A stretch of 64,000 nucleotides of DNA from Echiichthys vipera. Taxonomy: Eukaryota > Chordata > Actinopteri > Perciformes > Trachinidae. Positions 19,996 through 30,985 of this stretch are shown here, in pieces. Below the pieces are notes generated by a model. It worked only from the letters and a program-made list of their open reading frames with translations, ran no database searches and had not been told where the DNA came from. Numbering within the stretch: position 1 is the first letter of the stretch; every line of letters begins with the position of its first letter. The position numbers and the translations under genes were made by a program. The DNA lies in the NCBI GenBank assembly GCA_963691815.1, contig OY829659.1, positions 29,244,170 through 29,308,169 of the forward strand, given 5' to 3'.

Positions 19996-20381
19996 CTTTG
20001 CGGTTGTGTTTCCTACTTCAACACCACATTGATCTCTGAAGACTCCGCTCGCGAAAGCACTCAACATCCCAGTCTATGATGTAATTTGTTGGGGGGGTGT
20101 CGTCTTTGTCACCCTGTCTTAAAATCGTCCTCAAATGTGAATTTATTCTCTGAGAACCATATAGTAATCTACATCCAAGACCACACACAGGTTGGCGAAA
20201 GAACAGCGGTGCATGTTTGTTCTTAGTAAACTGTCCTTTTTTCACAGACTTGTTTCTGATACTCTGCACACTCTTATGAGTTATACTTTTCTGGGATTAC
20301 CGTTGGTCTCGCTCCGGGACTTATAGAACACTCTTAACAGACATTTGTCGTCAGGTCTTTTGCCGTAGCCCACACACTATT
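19996..20381 (-). pseudogene. env: ERV copy B SU remnant with in-frame stops
   Basis: Continuing the SU frame on the left side of the hAT element gives a Cys-containing surface-subunit-like stretch interrupted by several stop codons within the first ~100 codons. The upstream part of SU lies right of the hAT (21674-21728). Confidence 0.6.
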
Positions 20382-20410
20382 GTACCAATTAGTGTTGTTT
20401 TTGGCGGCCT

Positions 20411-20592
20411 GTTTTACTTTTAGTCTAGTCTAGTTTTAGTCGACGAAAAGTCTGAGCATTTTAGTCTAGTTTTAGTCGACTAAAAGTCTAAGCATTTTAG
20501 TCTAGTTTCAGTCGACTAAAAGTCTGAGCATTTTAGTCTAGTTTTAGTCGACTAAAAGTCTGAGCATTTTAGTCTAGTTTTAGTCGACGGAA
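20411..20592. repeat. ~36-bp tandem repeat with palindrome TTTTAGTCGACTAAAA
   Basis: About five units of TTTTAGTCTAG..., each with a perfect or near-perfect 16-base palindrome centred on GTCGAC. It lies just inside the left end of the hAT element. Confidence 0.9.
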
Positions 20593-20889
20593 ATTGTATA
20601 TTAGTCTCTTTTTAGTAATGAAATTATATTTAATCAATATGATAAAAGTACCTAGTAGTATTGACAAAACCAACATTTCCTTTGAGCCAAACCCATGCAG
20701 ATATCTTAAGTTTACAGCATGTACAGGTCTAGAATAAGTAATCCAATTTATGTTGATGCCGAATTCAGTTCAGTGTGATTTGCTCTGTGAAATACAAAAC
20801 TAGTGAAAGTATTTGGCCAACAAGGGGAAGTTTAGTGCACTTATAGAGTGAGTCAGTCAGGTAGGAACTAAAAACACACTTTACACTCT

Positions 20890-21055
20890 CACAAACAAAT
20901 ACACACACACACACGAACACACACGTTACTCACACACACACACACAGACACACACACACGCACGCTAGTCTCACACAAAGACACACACACTCTCACACAC
21001 AGACAGAGAGACACACACACACACGCTAGTCTCACACACAGACACACACACAGAC

Positions 21056-21090
<35 letters not shown>

Positions 21091-21188
21091 CACACGCTAG
21101 TCTCAGACACAGACAAAGAGACACACACACACACACACGCTAGTCTCACACAAAGACACAGACACACACACACACACACACACGCTAG

Positions 21189-21232
<44 letters not shown>
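20890..21232. repeat. CA/CACG microsatellite
   Basis: Long (CA)n with AGACA and CGCTAGTCT interruptions repeated several times. The Cys/Val ORF read on the other strand is an artefact of this repeat. Confidence 0.95.
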
Positions 21233-21233
<1 letters not shown>

Positions 21234-21728
21234 CTCCAGTGGCTAACGTCTAAAGCTAGCGTTAAAACCCGACACATTAACCGTACCCTCATGTCGCATG
21301 AGCTTTCTAAAACAGAAAGTATCGTTACGTTATGTCTTGACTAACCTAAATGTCATTATGGGATGCTCTGAGGTGTCTCTTAAGATCTGTGGTGTTTTTT
21401 CCTGTGATTTTGTGGTCGCATTTCTCCAAACACGAGCCCCGGCTGGTGTCAGACTTTGTTCTCATGTTTCTTTAGTTGTCGTTAACGCTAACACTAACGT
21501 TAACGCTGACCCACAGCAGCGGCATCTTCAGGAACTAAATAATGCGCATGTGGGGATTGAGGAAGACGCGACGTTGCCCAGACGCGAGATTGGGAGAAAA
21601 CTTCAAAATAATAATAATAATAACGTGACTAAACGAGACGAAACAACGTTATTTCGCTAACACTAGTACCAATAGTTCTGTGCGGCTCGGGCCTCCAGCT
21701 CATCTTTAATCTCTCTATATTCTTTTGG

Positions 21729-22871
21729 CTATACCCACCTGGGTTTAAATGCTCTCAGACCGGCCACAGGAAATGCTCTTGGACCGGCCTTGGGGCCATC
21801 TCCATTACACATCACGTCCACCAATACCTCCAGCCCACCTTGAGGATCGTTACACTCTACTATACTCTCTTTTTTATTTTTAGTTGCATTGTCTGTTCTA
21901 TACACTCTCTGTACTACTACTTTTGTGGTCTTGATTAGACCTGTGGTCACTTGTTTTGGTTTTACTGTGGTGGTTCTCTGGGTTGTTGTACTGATTGTAA
22001 TCCTTTTATGTGTGGTCATGGTTCTGGCTAGTGTTGTAGTACTTTTAGTTGTAGTAGTAGTCTTAGCTGGTGCTGTAATACTTTTAGTTGTAGTAGTAGT
22101 CGTACTCACAGGTGTAGTCACTTCTTCTTCAGGCGCGGCGATCGCATCCCTCGCCAGCCCTTCACACAGCACGTCCATCGTTGGCTGTGCATACCTTGCA
22201 CTCCATCGTACTTTCACGATCATCTGGCCACCTATTTCTACAGCACTAACACTATTGAGTTCATATGTTTTACCAATACTAATTGCTGCATCATCTACTT
22301 CCATGATCCATTCACACAACGCTGCTCGCACTACTGGCATGCATTTCACTGCCCCATTGTCCCACACTAATGCTCCTAACTTATCTGACATCCACCCACA
22401 TATAACTTGCCTACTTTCATCTTTGAGGATTTCTGAAATCGTCACCTCTATTCTTTCTACCAAACCTGCTCGTTCTTGTGCTGGGATGTGTAATCTTAAT
22501 CTCCCTCCTGTTACCACCTCTGCCCTAAGTCCTTCGTTCCCTTCTAACTTCTCTGGTACCTCTGGTCTTGTAACTTGTTCTGGAAGTATTTTTCTATCTT
22601 CCCAAATCCATGCTGTATGGCTCTGTCTTTTCTTTAGCATTTTTATGCTTTCCTGTGTTAGACGCTGAAATGGGTTTGTAAATTTATTTCTATCCGACAA
22701 TGCTGGCAGGTGGCACAGAGTGTTTAATTTTGCATCATACTCATCTGTTTTAGACTGGTGGATCCCTGTCTGGAGCTGGATCGCCTTTTCCTCGTCACCG
22801 ACTCCTTCTTTCTGTGGACTCTCGCTTTTTGGTACCTGGCTTGGCACGGTTCTGCTCTCCACAGTCATCAA
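21729..22871 (-). CDS. ERV copy B threonine-rich ORF upstream of SU (env leader or accessory)
   Basis: An intact 380-codon frame right after integrase, in the position of env. It opens with an M-M start. Residues 1-245 are soluble-looking with a mixed alpha/beta pattern and several Trp/Cys. Residues about 250-315 are a Thr/Lys-rich mucin-like stretch with T-T-T-T runs; the C-terminus is Pro/Gly-rich. No hydrophobic signal peptide or membrane helix is visible. It ends at TAG (21729-21731), and the same frame continues straight into the SU start. It may be an N-terminal Env extension cut by one nonsense codon, or a separate accessory gene. I do not recognise a homologue. Confidence 0.7.
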   Translation of the reverse strand: MMTVESRTVPSQVPKSESPQKEGVGDEEKAIQLQTGIHQSKTDEYDAKLNTLCHLPALSDRNKFTNPFQRLTQESIKMLKKRQSHTAWIWEDRKILPEQVTRPEVPEKLEGNEGLRAEVVTGGRLRLHIPAQERAGLVERIEVTISEILKDESRQVICGWMSDKLGALVWDNGAVKCMPVVRAALCEWIMEVDDAAISIGKTYELNSVSAVEIGGQMIVKVRWSARYAQPTMDVLCEGLARDAIAAPEEEVTTPVSTTTTTTKSITAPAKTTTTTKSTTTLARTMTTHKRITISTTTQRTTTVKPKQVTTGLIKTTKVVVQRVYRTDNATKNKKESIVECNDPQGGLEVLVDVMCNGDGPKAGPRAFPVAGLRAFKPRWV

Positions 22872-22954
22872 ACTCTGAACACAGGAATGTCATAGTCAGT
22901 TTTACCACATTTCTCATCTCCCACTTCTGCCGTTGGGTTCCCTTCATCCTTGAT

Positions 22955-23996
22955 TCACGTTTTTGTGCAGTGGTTCAGATGATACCACGTGGTGATCCCT
23001 TCGACCTGGACAGCTGTCGACGTGGCCCTGACCACCTGGTAAGGTCCTTCCCAACGTGGTTGATGCCACTTCCTCTGGAACACCTTGATCCACACCAAGT
23101 CTCCTGGTTTCACTGGCCACTCCCCCTTCTGCTCCAGGCTCTCCTCTCGTGCTCTTTCCTGTGTGTAGATAGCTCTATGGATCATAGTTAGATATTTCAT
23201 ATATGCTTTCAGCTCATTTTGCAATTGTTCAAGCGGTGGTCCTTTAAAAGGACCTCTTAGCTGCGGTGCTAGCATAGGTGGACCTGTTAGCATTTCATGC
23301 GATGTTAAATGCGTTATTCTATGCGTTTGCATGCAATAGCTCATTAGTGCTAGTGGCAAAGCATCTACCCAGTTCACTTTAGTGGCGGCACAGATTTTGA
23401 TTAGCTTAGCCTTCAGGGTTCCATTTACTCGCTCAACCATTCCTTGGCTTTGCGGATGATACACTGCTCCTGAACGTTGTTTGATTCTCAAGTGTTGTAG
23501 GATACCTCTTGCAACTTTCTGCACAAACGAAGACCCATTGTCAGAGCTGATTTCTGATGAAATCCCAAATCGTGGGATTACTTCTCTTATCAAAAAATTT
23601 GACAACAGTCTCAGCGCTTAAGTCTTTTGATGGTGTAGCTTCAACCCATCTGCTGAATCTGTCGATTATCACAAGCATGTATCTTTTTCCTTGATCTGAT
23701 TTTATCATATCGACACAGTTCATAACTAGATGTTTAAATGGACCTTCTGGTACTGGAATATGTCCGACAGGTGTTTTCACACCTTTTTTCACAATATTTT
23801 GAGCACATACTTCACATTGGTTTAACACCTCGTTTACCATTGCTTGCATGTAAGGCGACCAGTAACCTTGTTGTTGAATTTTCTTCATAACTTCCCCCCT
23901 TGCACAGTGATCTAGACTGTGCACTTCAGAAATTAATATGGACAACAACGTCACTGGGGCCACCAACGTCTTGTGACCTCCATAACCCTTGTTCAC
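22955..23996 (-). pseudogene. pol: ERV copy B integrase
   Basis: N-terminal zinc-binding H-x3-H...C-x2-C pattern (H-S-L-D-H and C-E-V-C), a core with D in C-V-D-M-I-K-S, D in S-S-D-N-G-S-S-F and E in H-P-Q-S-Q-G-M-V-E-R, then a GPY/F-like W-E-G-P-Y at the C-terminus. Two overlapping frames (23996-23541 and 23605-22955) show a frameshift near 23600 at an A/T run. Catalytic residues survive but the protein is split. Confidence 0.85.
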
Positions 23997-24239
23997 TCAT
24001 TGTTGCGCCTCGCCTTCTCCAAATGTCTCGTTCATCCTCAGTCGCTTCTTTTTGTATCAAAATTCTGTCTTCTGGGGTGGCCACAGGCTCCAATGTCACC
24101 ATTGGGGCCAAAATAGCTATTTGACACTTAGCAGCTGCCTTTGCTGCTTCATCAGCTGCATTGTTACCGCGGATAATGTCATCGCTCCCTTTCCGGTGTG
24201 CCTGGCACTTTATTATTGCTAACTTTAATGGAAGCATCA

Positions 24240-24672
24240 TTGCTGCAATTAACTCTTTAATTTGGCTGCAATGTTAAATTGGGGTCCCATCGGTTCTCCG
24301 GAACCCTCTTTGTTTCCACACAGATGCAAACAAATAACACACTCCATGTGCATATGCTGAGTCCGTATATATGTTGGCAGTTTTTCCTTCTGCTAATTTA
24401 CATGCTTCAGTCAATGCTTTTAGTTCTGCTACTTGTGCTAAGCATGGCTGCTCACACATTTCCGCTTTCTCTGTTATGTGCTCGCTACCCTCCTGTTTGT
24501 CTACCGCATAGCCTGTATGGGTCCCTATATGGTCTCTGTAACATGAACCGTCAACAAAATATGTGACGTCGGTCTGTAACAATGGTGTAGACTCCATGGC
24601 AGGTCTGAGTCTGGTATATTTCATAGTCTCAGCGACACATTCATGGGGCTGCCCCTCTTCCTCTGACGGCAT
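24240..24672 (-). pseudogene. pol: ERV copy B RNase H
   Basis: F-V-D-G-S, A-E-L-K-A-L and T-D-S-A-Y-A-H motifs give the D-E-D metal-binding triad of retroviral RNase H. The reading continues into neighbours through stops or shifts (connection region 24928-24641; tail 24240-23926). Confidence 0.8.
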
Positions 24673-24965
24673 ACGTTAGCAACGTCATGTACTGTAGGCA
24701 TCTTGCCTGGGTTATGACAAACTTGCCTTGATTCACCAACTCAACAATCTTGTGGTGTGTCAGGATTGTAACTGGGTACCCCATGGTTACCGTTGCCACC
24801 TTTTCATATGGATAATGCACTGCAGCAAGGCCTTGATAACATGGAGGCCATCCCTGCACAACATTATCCAACTTTATGCTGTAGTTTGCTACTGGTTGTT
24901 TTTTCCTACCGTGACATGTCTCTTGCATTAATACTGTTGAAGCATATACATGTTTTGTTTGTTAG

Positions 24966-26172
24966 CTACGTACAAGAAATAACTGCCTTTTTATAGTCAG
25001 GTGTTGCTAGTATTGGTGCATTTTGCATGTCCATTTTTAGAGTTTCAAAAGCTATATTTGCTCTGTAGTCCACTTCAGTGGAGCCTTTAAAACCTGGGTG
25101 CCTGCCTGTTTCATTAGTTCTCGTAGCGGAGCTGTTTTTTTCTGCGTAGTCTTCCATCCACTCAGAACTAAATCCTGTCATTCTTAAGAATGTCATCATC
25201 TGTCCTACAGTACGTGGTTTTGGAGCTCTAGCTATACCCTCCAATTGGGACGGTGAGATTGCTATGGTTCCTTGTGAGATATTTCGTCCCAAGTACTCAA
25301 CTTGTGTTTTGCAGTACTGAAGTTCTGATTTTGAAACTCTGTGTCCTCATTCTACCAATCGCTGGAGGATTTTGATGGAGTCCTTGTGGCAGTCCTCCAT
25401 TGTCGATGCGCAGAGCAACAGATCATCTACGTACTGCAACCATGTGCCACTGAGCTCCAGCCCTTCCAAGTCTTGTCTTACTATCTGGTTGAAAATGTTT
25501 GGCGATTCCCGAAATCCTTGCGGGATTCTGGTGTAAGTGTTATGCTTTTCCCTGTAAGTGAAGGCAAATAGGTACTGTGAATCTTCATTTAGGGTAATGC
25601 TCAAAAATGCTGAACACAGGTCAATGACCGTGTAAAATTTTGCATCGGGAGTGATATTTGTGAGCAGGGTGTGGGGGTTTGGTACCTCTGCTACTTTTCC
25701 CTGTACTCGGTCATTTACAATCCATAGATCATGCACTTACCTGCATTTGGACTCATCAGTTTTCAATACTGGAAAATATTGGAGTGTAACATGGACTATG
25801 TGTTTCTATCGGAACTCCTGCTTTTAGAAGACCAGAAATGGTCTTACTTATTCCTTCATCCGCTTCCGGCTTCAGCGGATATTGTCGGCGATTGGGGAGG
25901 GTTTCCTCTGGTTTAAGATCCACCTTTACTGGCCTGGCAGACTTTACCAGTCCAACATCAAAATTGTTCCTTGGCCACAGGTGATCCGGCACGTGTTTCA
26001 ACATCTCTTCCAACAGGTTGTTTTCTGTCACTTCTACATCTGTGTCCCTGTGACTCAGAACTTTTGCCATTATATTTACTTCCTGTGGTTTTGCTAACAT
26101 GGATGTTCTGCACAGAATCTTGATCATCTTTGAGTCTTGCATCTGAAGTATCAACGGATTGTCGCTTTCCAT
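24966..26172 (-). pseudogene. pol: ERV copy B reverse transcriptase
   Basis: Frames 26172-25756, 25736-25347 and 25292-24966 together cover RT: a proline-rich entry with R-R-Q-Y-P-L, motif A (V-I-D-L-C-S-A-F), motif B (I-P-Q-G-F), and the catalytic Y-V-D-D at 25422-25433. Stops or shifts separate them (near 25740 and 25340). Retroviral rather than Ty3/gypsy (YVDD, not YLDD). Confidence 0.85.
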
Positions 26173-26389
26173 TCTGCTTTTTGCACAGTTTTCATAATGG
26201 GACCCAAATCTCTGGCCTTGGCCTTGCTATTTACCAGCAGAGGGATTCTGGAACATTGTGCCATCATTTATTGAAGAAATCATTGGGTTCCACGCTGAGA
26301 GCTGCACCTTGTTCACCTACAATGATGTACTGCGTGACTAATTCTACTTCTGTTCCTTCCGTTTCTGTTCTCCACTTTCTTTCGAACTC

Positions 26390-26927
26390 TTCACTTCTAG
26401 CCACATCATAAAACATTGTACAGTGATAGTCTAGTGTTGGTGTTTTTGCTTTTTGGAGTTGTACTTTTAAATATTTCCCCTACTTGTGACACTGGCTTTG
26501 TGATGTTCCCCAGCCAATATACTTTAGCCCTTTCTGATTGAACGGCCATTTGACCGTCAATGGTATTTTCTACTGAATTTTGCATATTTTTTGACAAGCA
26601 CAAAATTGTCATGTTTAATTTATACAATGCATCTCTTCCAATCAAATTGACAGGTGTTTGTTTCGCAACCAGAATTTCTTCGTTTTCTGTGGTTATTTTT
26701 ACTGGAGCGTCATTTGAATTAGCTGCTTTTGTCCCGAGAATCCTGCTGTCTCAACAAATCTGTCTGACATGGAGAGGTGTGTCGCAAACTTTGGACCCAC
26801 ACATGTGTGAGTGGCTCCAGTTTGGTACTTGTCTACCCTCAATTTGATTCTGCAGCATAGGTTCCTTATCAGCCTCCACCGCTATCACTGGAAACTGACC
26901 CTCCCCTTTAGGATTCTCTGGGCACCC
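26390..26927 (-). pseudogene. pro: ERV copy B protease, catalytic Asp lost
   Basis: Colinear with copy A 1-582. At the active site (about 26815) 11 bases present in A are missing, removing the codon for the catalytic Asp and shifting the frame. The C-terminal G-R-D-A-L motif is still present near 26640. Confidence 0.8.
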
Positions 26928-28606
26928 CTAGTATCCAAAATTAGGTCTCCCCACGGGGCCTGCCGAGCATCTAGTTCCACGTTGCATGGTCCTGCCTCTG
27001 CCCCCTCTGAATGCATTGTTCTTTGGACATCGGTCTGCAAAATGACCTGGCATGCTGAACTCCCAGCATTCACCACTGGTTCGCCATGGTCCTTGTCCTC
27101 TGTAGGGACCTCCCCTTGAACGATATGCGTTTCCATATCCACCCCGTGCACCACGAGATTGTTGGTATACATTGGCAGCTCCTGGTGGTTGTTGTGCTGG
27201 TGTTAACACTTGAGTTGTAACTGTGTCAGTTTTCTCTGCAAGTTTTTGTCAGCTTCCCCTTCTCTTTTTATGTCTTTACGTTGTTTTTCTATCGCGTGTA
27301 CCACATTGTCCCGAAACTGTTGGTGTGACATTGATGCCAACCCTACCACCTCTTCCAGCTTACTCTGGACTGGGGTTGGCATGGCCTCCACAATGGCGTT
27401 CCTGAACAATGTCATCAGCACTGGGCTGTTCTCAATCTCCTCCTCAGTTTCCTGCTTCCACCTTTTCATCTGCCTTGTGATGTATGTGGCTGGGTTCTCA
27501 GTCTCTGAGAGCAACTCCCCCTTAAGAGCCTTTGGATCAACTCTCGTTGGGTATTCACTTCGCAGCTCCGTCCGCAGTTCGTGCGATATGTGTTGAACTC
27601 GGTTCCATCTGCTCTTGGTTCTAACATCCACCCATTTTGGCTGTGTTTGAAAAGGTTCTCCATTGCTGCCGCCCCAAAACATCTTGCCCATATCGCTTTT
27701 ATGTCACAGAGGGCCAGCATTTTTCCCACAGTTTCCTCTTCAAATGCTCTTATCCATTTGCTGGCTCCTTCGTGAATGCCAGGCAGCCTTGAGACGAGAC
27801 CTGCAAGGTCAACTGTTTGCCACGGCACATAATGCCCCCGAGTGCCCTGCCTCATATCTGTGTGGTTTACGTATGTTTGCCCTGTATCTAAGGTTAAATT
27901 CTCTTGTCTGTGGTCTGTCGATTTTAGCAGTCCAATATGGATGTCCTTTTACCTGTGCTGCAAAATTTTGGCACCAGGCCTAATTGACAATTAGCTCCTG
28001 TCGGTGTTTTGTCCGTATTGTCACTCACACCTTCTCTCTGTGTTATCATACTGTCGGGGGTCCTGGTCTGCGAGTCCCGAGCTCCACTTATCTCCTCCAT
28101 TTGCCATGGGTTGGGGTTTGCATAAGGCGGAGGGGCCTGTGGTGAGGCATCCCTCACAGTGGAGAGTGATGAGGCAGGTGTCGGGGCGTGTGTCACCACT
28201 GTTGCTGGTGTTTGTTCCTTGAGCATGTCAAAGTCTCCAGTTAATTTAACCGTGCCAGCTAGGCTGGGGTAGATTCCTGCAGCCTGCATCTTTTTTTCAT
28301 TTGACTGTGATTTATCACGTTCTCTCTGAATTTTTCTCTGTATCCTACACCTTCTGTTTTGAACAAGTTCAAAATTTTTAATGCAAGCTCTCTTTTCCCT
28401 TTCCTTTTTTTACTCCCATCTTTTGGTTTGTAGTTTTTTATTTGTCGCTCCATGTCCTCGCAAGCTCCCACATCAAATGTGCCCTTCTTCGACCACAGTG
28501 CAGGCATTTTTCCCGTGCGCTTTGCCCATTTCTTTGATAATCGTGGGATATCCTTAATGTATTCTGGGTATTTGGCCCCCATTATCTCAATTGGTCGCGC
28601 AGTCAT
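26928..28606 (-). pseudogene. gag: ERV copy B gag, broken
   Basis: Same organisation as copy A, with several lesions: a small deletion near 28289 shifts the frame; 197 bp corresponding to A 1477-1673 are missing at about 27923; about 83 bp are missing near 27212. In the zinc knuckle the second Cys is Phe. It keeps 213 bp of capsid (27591-27803) that copy A lacks, including conserved W-I-R-A-F-E-E-E-T. It ends at UAG 26928-26930, as in A. Confidence 0.85.
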
Positions 28607-28689
28607 TGTTGTGTTGCTGGATATGATGGCGACGCTAACCTTTGATAGCACTTTTGCAGAGGGGAAAGCTATTTCTATGTTGTACTGGT

Positions 28690-30566
28690 GGTAAGTTTAG
28701 TCCTAGCTTACCTTGGTTATTCTAAGCTCGACTTTAGGGATATTTGAAACCAATTGAACCGTTAATTCTTTAGCTTTAATGCTAGTTAGTTCAGCCTTAG
28801 CTATATTGGTTATGCTAAGCTAATCTATGGTTACACCCAAAGTCTAATTTAATGTGCTAGGTTTTTAGCTCAATGCTAATTAGCTTAGCCTTAGCTATGC
28901 TGATTATGCTAAGCTAGGCTATGTTAATAGCTGTAATCAATTTTAAATGCTAACACTTGGATTAGCCTTTTAGGTAGCTATGCTATTTGAGCCTATAGCT
29001 AACTGCTAGGTTCTCTCAGTTGGTGCTATCTTTTACACTCCCCTCCTGTCTGGCGGTCTGCCAAACCACTCCTGGCAAAATGACGTCTACCAATAATTTA
29101 AACTGCGCAACGTTTGATTCAAAATGGCGATCAGGTTTTACAATTGATGCCCTCCAAGCCACACCTCCTAAATTTAAACTGAGCCACAACTCCAAAATGG
29201 CGATTGATAGCACAACCACACCTATTTCTGATTTTCTTCTGCACCACTGGTCCAAAATGGCGATTGGCCTTTATAGCCACACCCAACTTCTAAATTACAA
29301 CTGCGCCACAACCTAAAAATGACAACGCTTGCAAAACTTCATTTGTTTGATTCACAGTATGTATTTGCAAAATTTTATTTTGCTGTTTTTCCTCTGAATT
29401 TGGATCACAGCTGAGTCACATGAACTTTTGTACTTGGAACCATGAAAGCCAGCTGCTCAACATGCAGATAGCAGTTTGTCAAAGCACATGCAGTATCTCA
29501 ATACTCCACGCTCAGTCAAAACAGATCTCACACACACAAACACAAGGCCTTCACATTTGTACTCCTACGAACATCCTTGTTGAAAGTGGGATCAGTCACT
29601 GACTAACCTGTTCAGTCAAAGATTCTCTAGAATCCAGTTTATGGATCTACATATATATTTATAGGTTATAGATAGATTTTTACAGATCTATATATACAGA
29701 TTTTATTAATAGTTTATTTATTTATTTATTTTCGATGTTAAATTTCCCTTATTAATTGGTGCTTTACATATCATACATGCAGTGTTTATATGAGTTCATA
29801 TATATTTCTATGGGAGTTTTCATAAGCAGTGTGTTCCCCTCACCGACTGAATTACTTTATTTGTGACCCTTTGATAGATCTTTTGAGACACATTTTCCTG
29901 TTTGCTGTGTGTGTGTGTTCATATCTTTATCCAGTGCTCAAACAGATCCTGCTCATTTTCTAGTGAATTTCCTTTCACGTATATATAAATGATTTAGTTG
30001 ACTCTGTAGTACCATGGTGATCAGCCTGTGGCGGTAGCGGGTAAGCATGTGCGTGTGACCTACATAGACGGACTCTAAAGCGTACGCCTTTCCATATTAT
30101 ATTTCCAAACTCTTTGGAAATATCCTCTTAAGCCAATACCAAAAATCCAGTCCAGTTTTTTATTGAAACACTCATCCACTCCCCCTATCACAATCACAAT
30201 GACCGGTCACCACAAACACACACACACAATTTCACTCTTCTTCTGGCCAGTATTCTTTTTTCTTTTTGTATCACAGCTGCTGACACAGTCCAATGTTTCA
30301 AATTCTTGTTATATCATAGCCAATTCTAAAGAATTACAGCAGCTTTCCTGCAGGAACACACAAGACAGCCAGAGGCCTCCCAACTGACTCAGCCTGTTCA
30401 ACTTGGAATGAACCTAAAAAACGCTACCCTGAGTCGAGGCTGAGCCTCAACAGGCATACAACTGTGCGAGATAGGATAAAAGTTCCTACCTTTTTGGCGC
30501 TTTCTGCACAGCCCCTGCAATGGTGAGCTCAGCCGTTGTCCCAGCGTGCAGGTCCAAACCGATCGA
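28690..30566 (-). other. ERV copy B leader
   Basis: Colinear with the copy A leader but with only about two ~94-bp tandem units and three CGCCATTTT boxes. No gene-like ORF. Confidence 0.7.
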
Positions 30567-30581
30567 ACGTCGGGGTCACCA
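30567..30581 (-). other. ERV copy B primer binding site (tRNA-Trp type)
   Basis: TGGTGACCCCGACGT in proviral sense, complementary to the 3' end expected of tRNA-Trp. Confidence 0.8.
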
Positions 30582-30586
30582 ATCTA

Positions 30587-30985
30587 TGGTAGAACAATGT
30601 ATTATAAAAATAGAAAGGTCTACAAGAAGGAGTCAGTATCAGAGACGTATCACAGCTATCAAGGGGAATCTATTGAATCAAGTTTTAACACACTCATCAC
30701 AGAGTTCCAAGATCCAAAATCCCTAAATTCCAAGTGTCTCTTAACAGAACTTCCCGTCTTATACTGATGTTCGTGTGCTGACAACGTTTACACGCCCCAT
30801 CAGGTCTTTCCAATACACACTCAGTACATTTACAATCAGTAGCGTCTACTTTGTGTCCAGACGTCATCATGCCCAAATACAGTTCTATTGTTTTCTAAAC
30901 AGAATGTGTGCTTATCAGGCCTATGTCCCCAGTACACGGTGACCTCGTCCTGTCATTAACTTTCTCAATCATGTTTTCTTCCACA
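30587..30985 (-). mobile_element. ERV copy B 5' LTR
   Basis: Starts TGTGGAAGAAAA and ends TACCA in proviral sense, 399 bp. TATAAGAC at 30756-30763. The poly(A) hexamer equivalent of copy A is mutated (AATAGA). It abuts Penelope-like sequence at 30986. Confidence 0.82.

Larger units (their letters stand above)
20390..21665. mobile_element. hAT-type element in env, 8-bp target duplication
   Basis: Ends TAGTGTT and AACACTA. Identical GTACCAAT flanks at 20382-20389 and 21666-21673. The 5' YARNG rule and 8-bp duplication fit hAT. Inside are a palindromic tandem array, a CA microsatellite and no transposase, so it is non-autonomous. Removing it joins two parts of the SU frame. Confidence 0.88.
17990..30985 (-). 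mobile_element. Endogenous retrovirus copy B, nearly complete but broken
   Basis: Order on the minus strand: LTR (30587-30985), primer site, leader, gag, pro, RT, RNase H, integrase, a threonine-rich ORF, SU remnant with a hAT insertion, and TM. No second LTR was found left of TM: the provirus stops at about 17985-18000 against unrelated sequence, so the 3' end was lost. Every enzymatic gene carries a frameshift, deletion or stop. Confidence 0.88.

Noticed and set aside
20889..21179. 96-codon Cys/Val-rich ORF on the minus strand
   Set aside because: It is a translation of the CA microsatellite.
21889..22668. 259-codon plus-strand ORF opposite the ERV threonine-rich frame
   Set aside because: Antisense of low-complexity Thr codons (Val-rich). 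No domain, and it ends within pol-side sequence.
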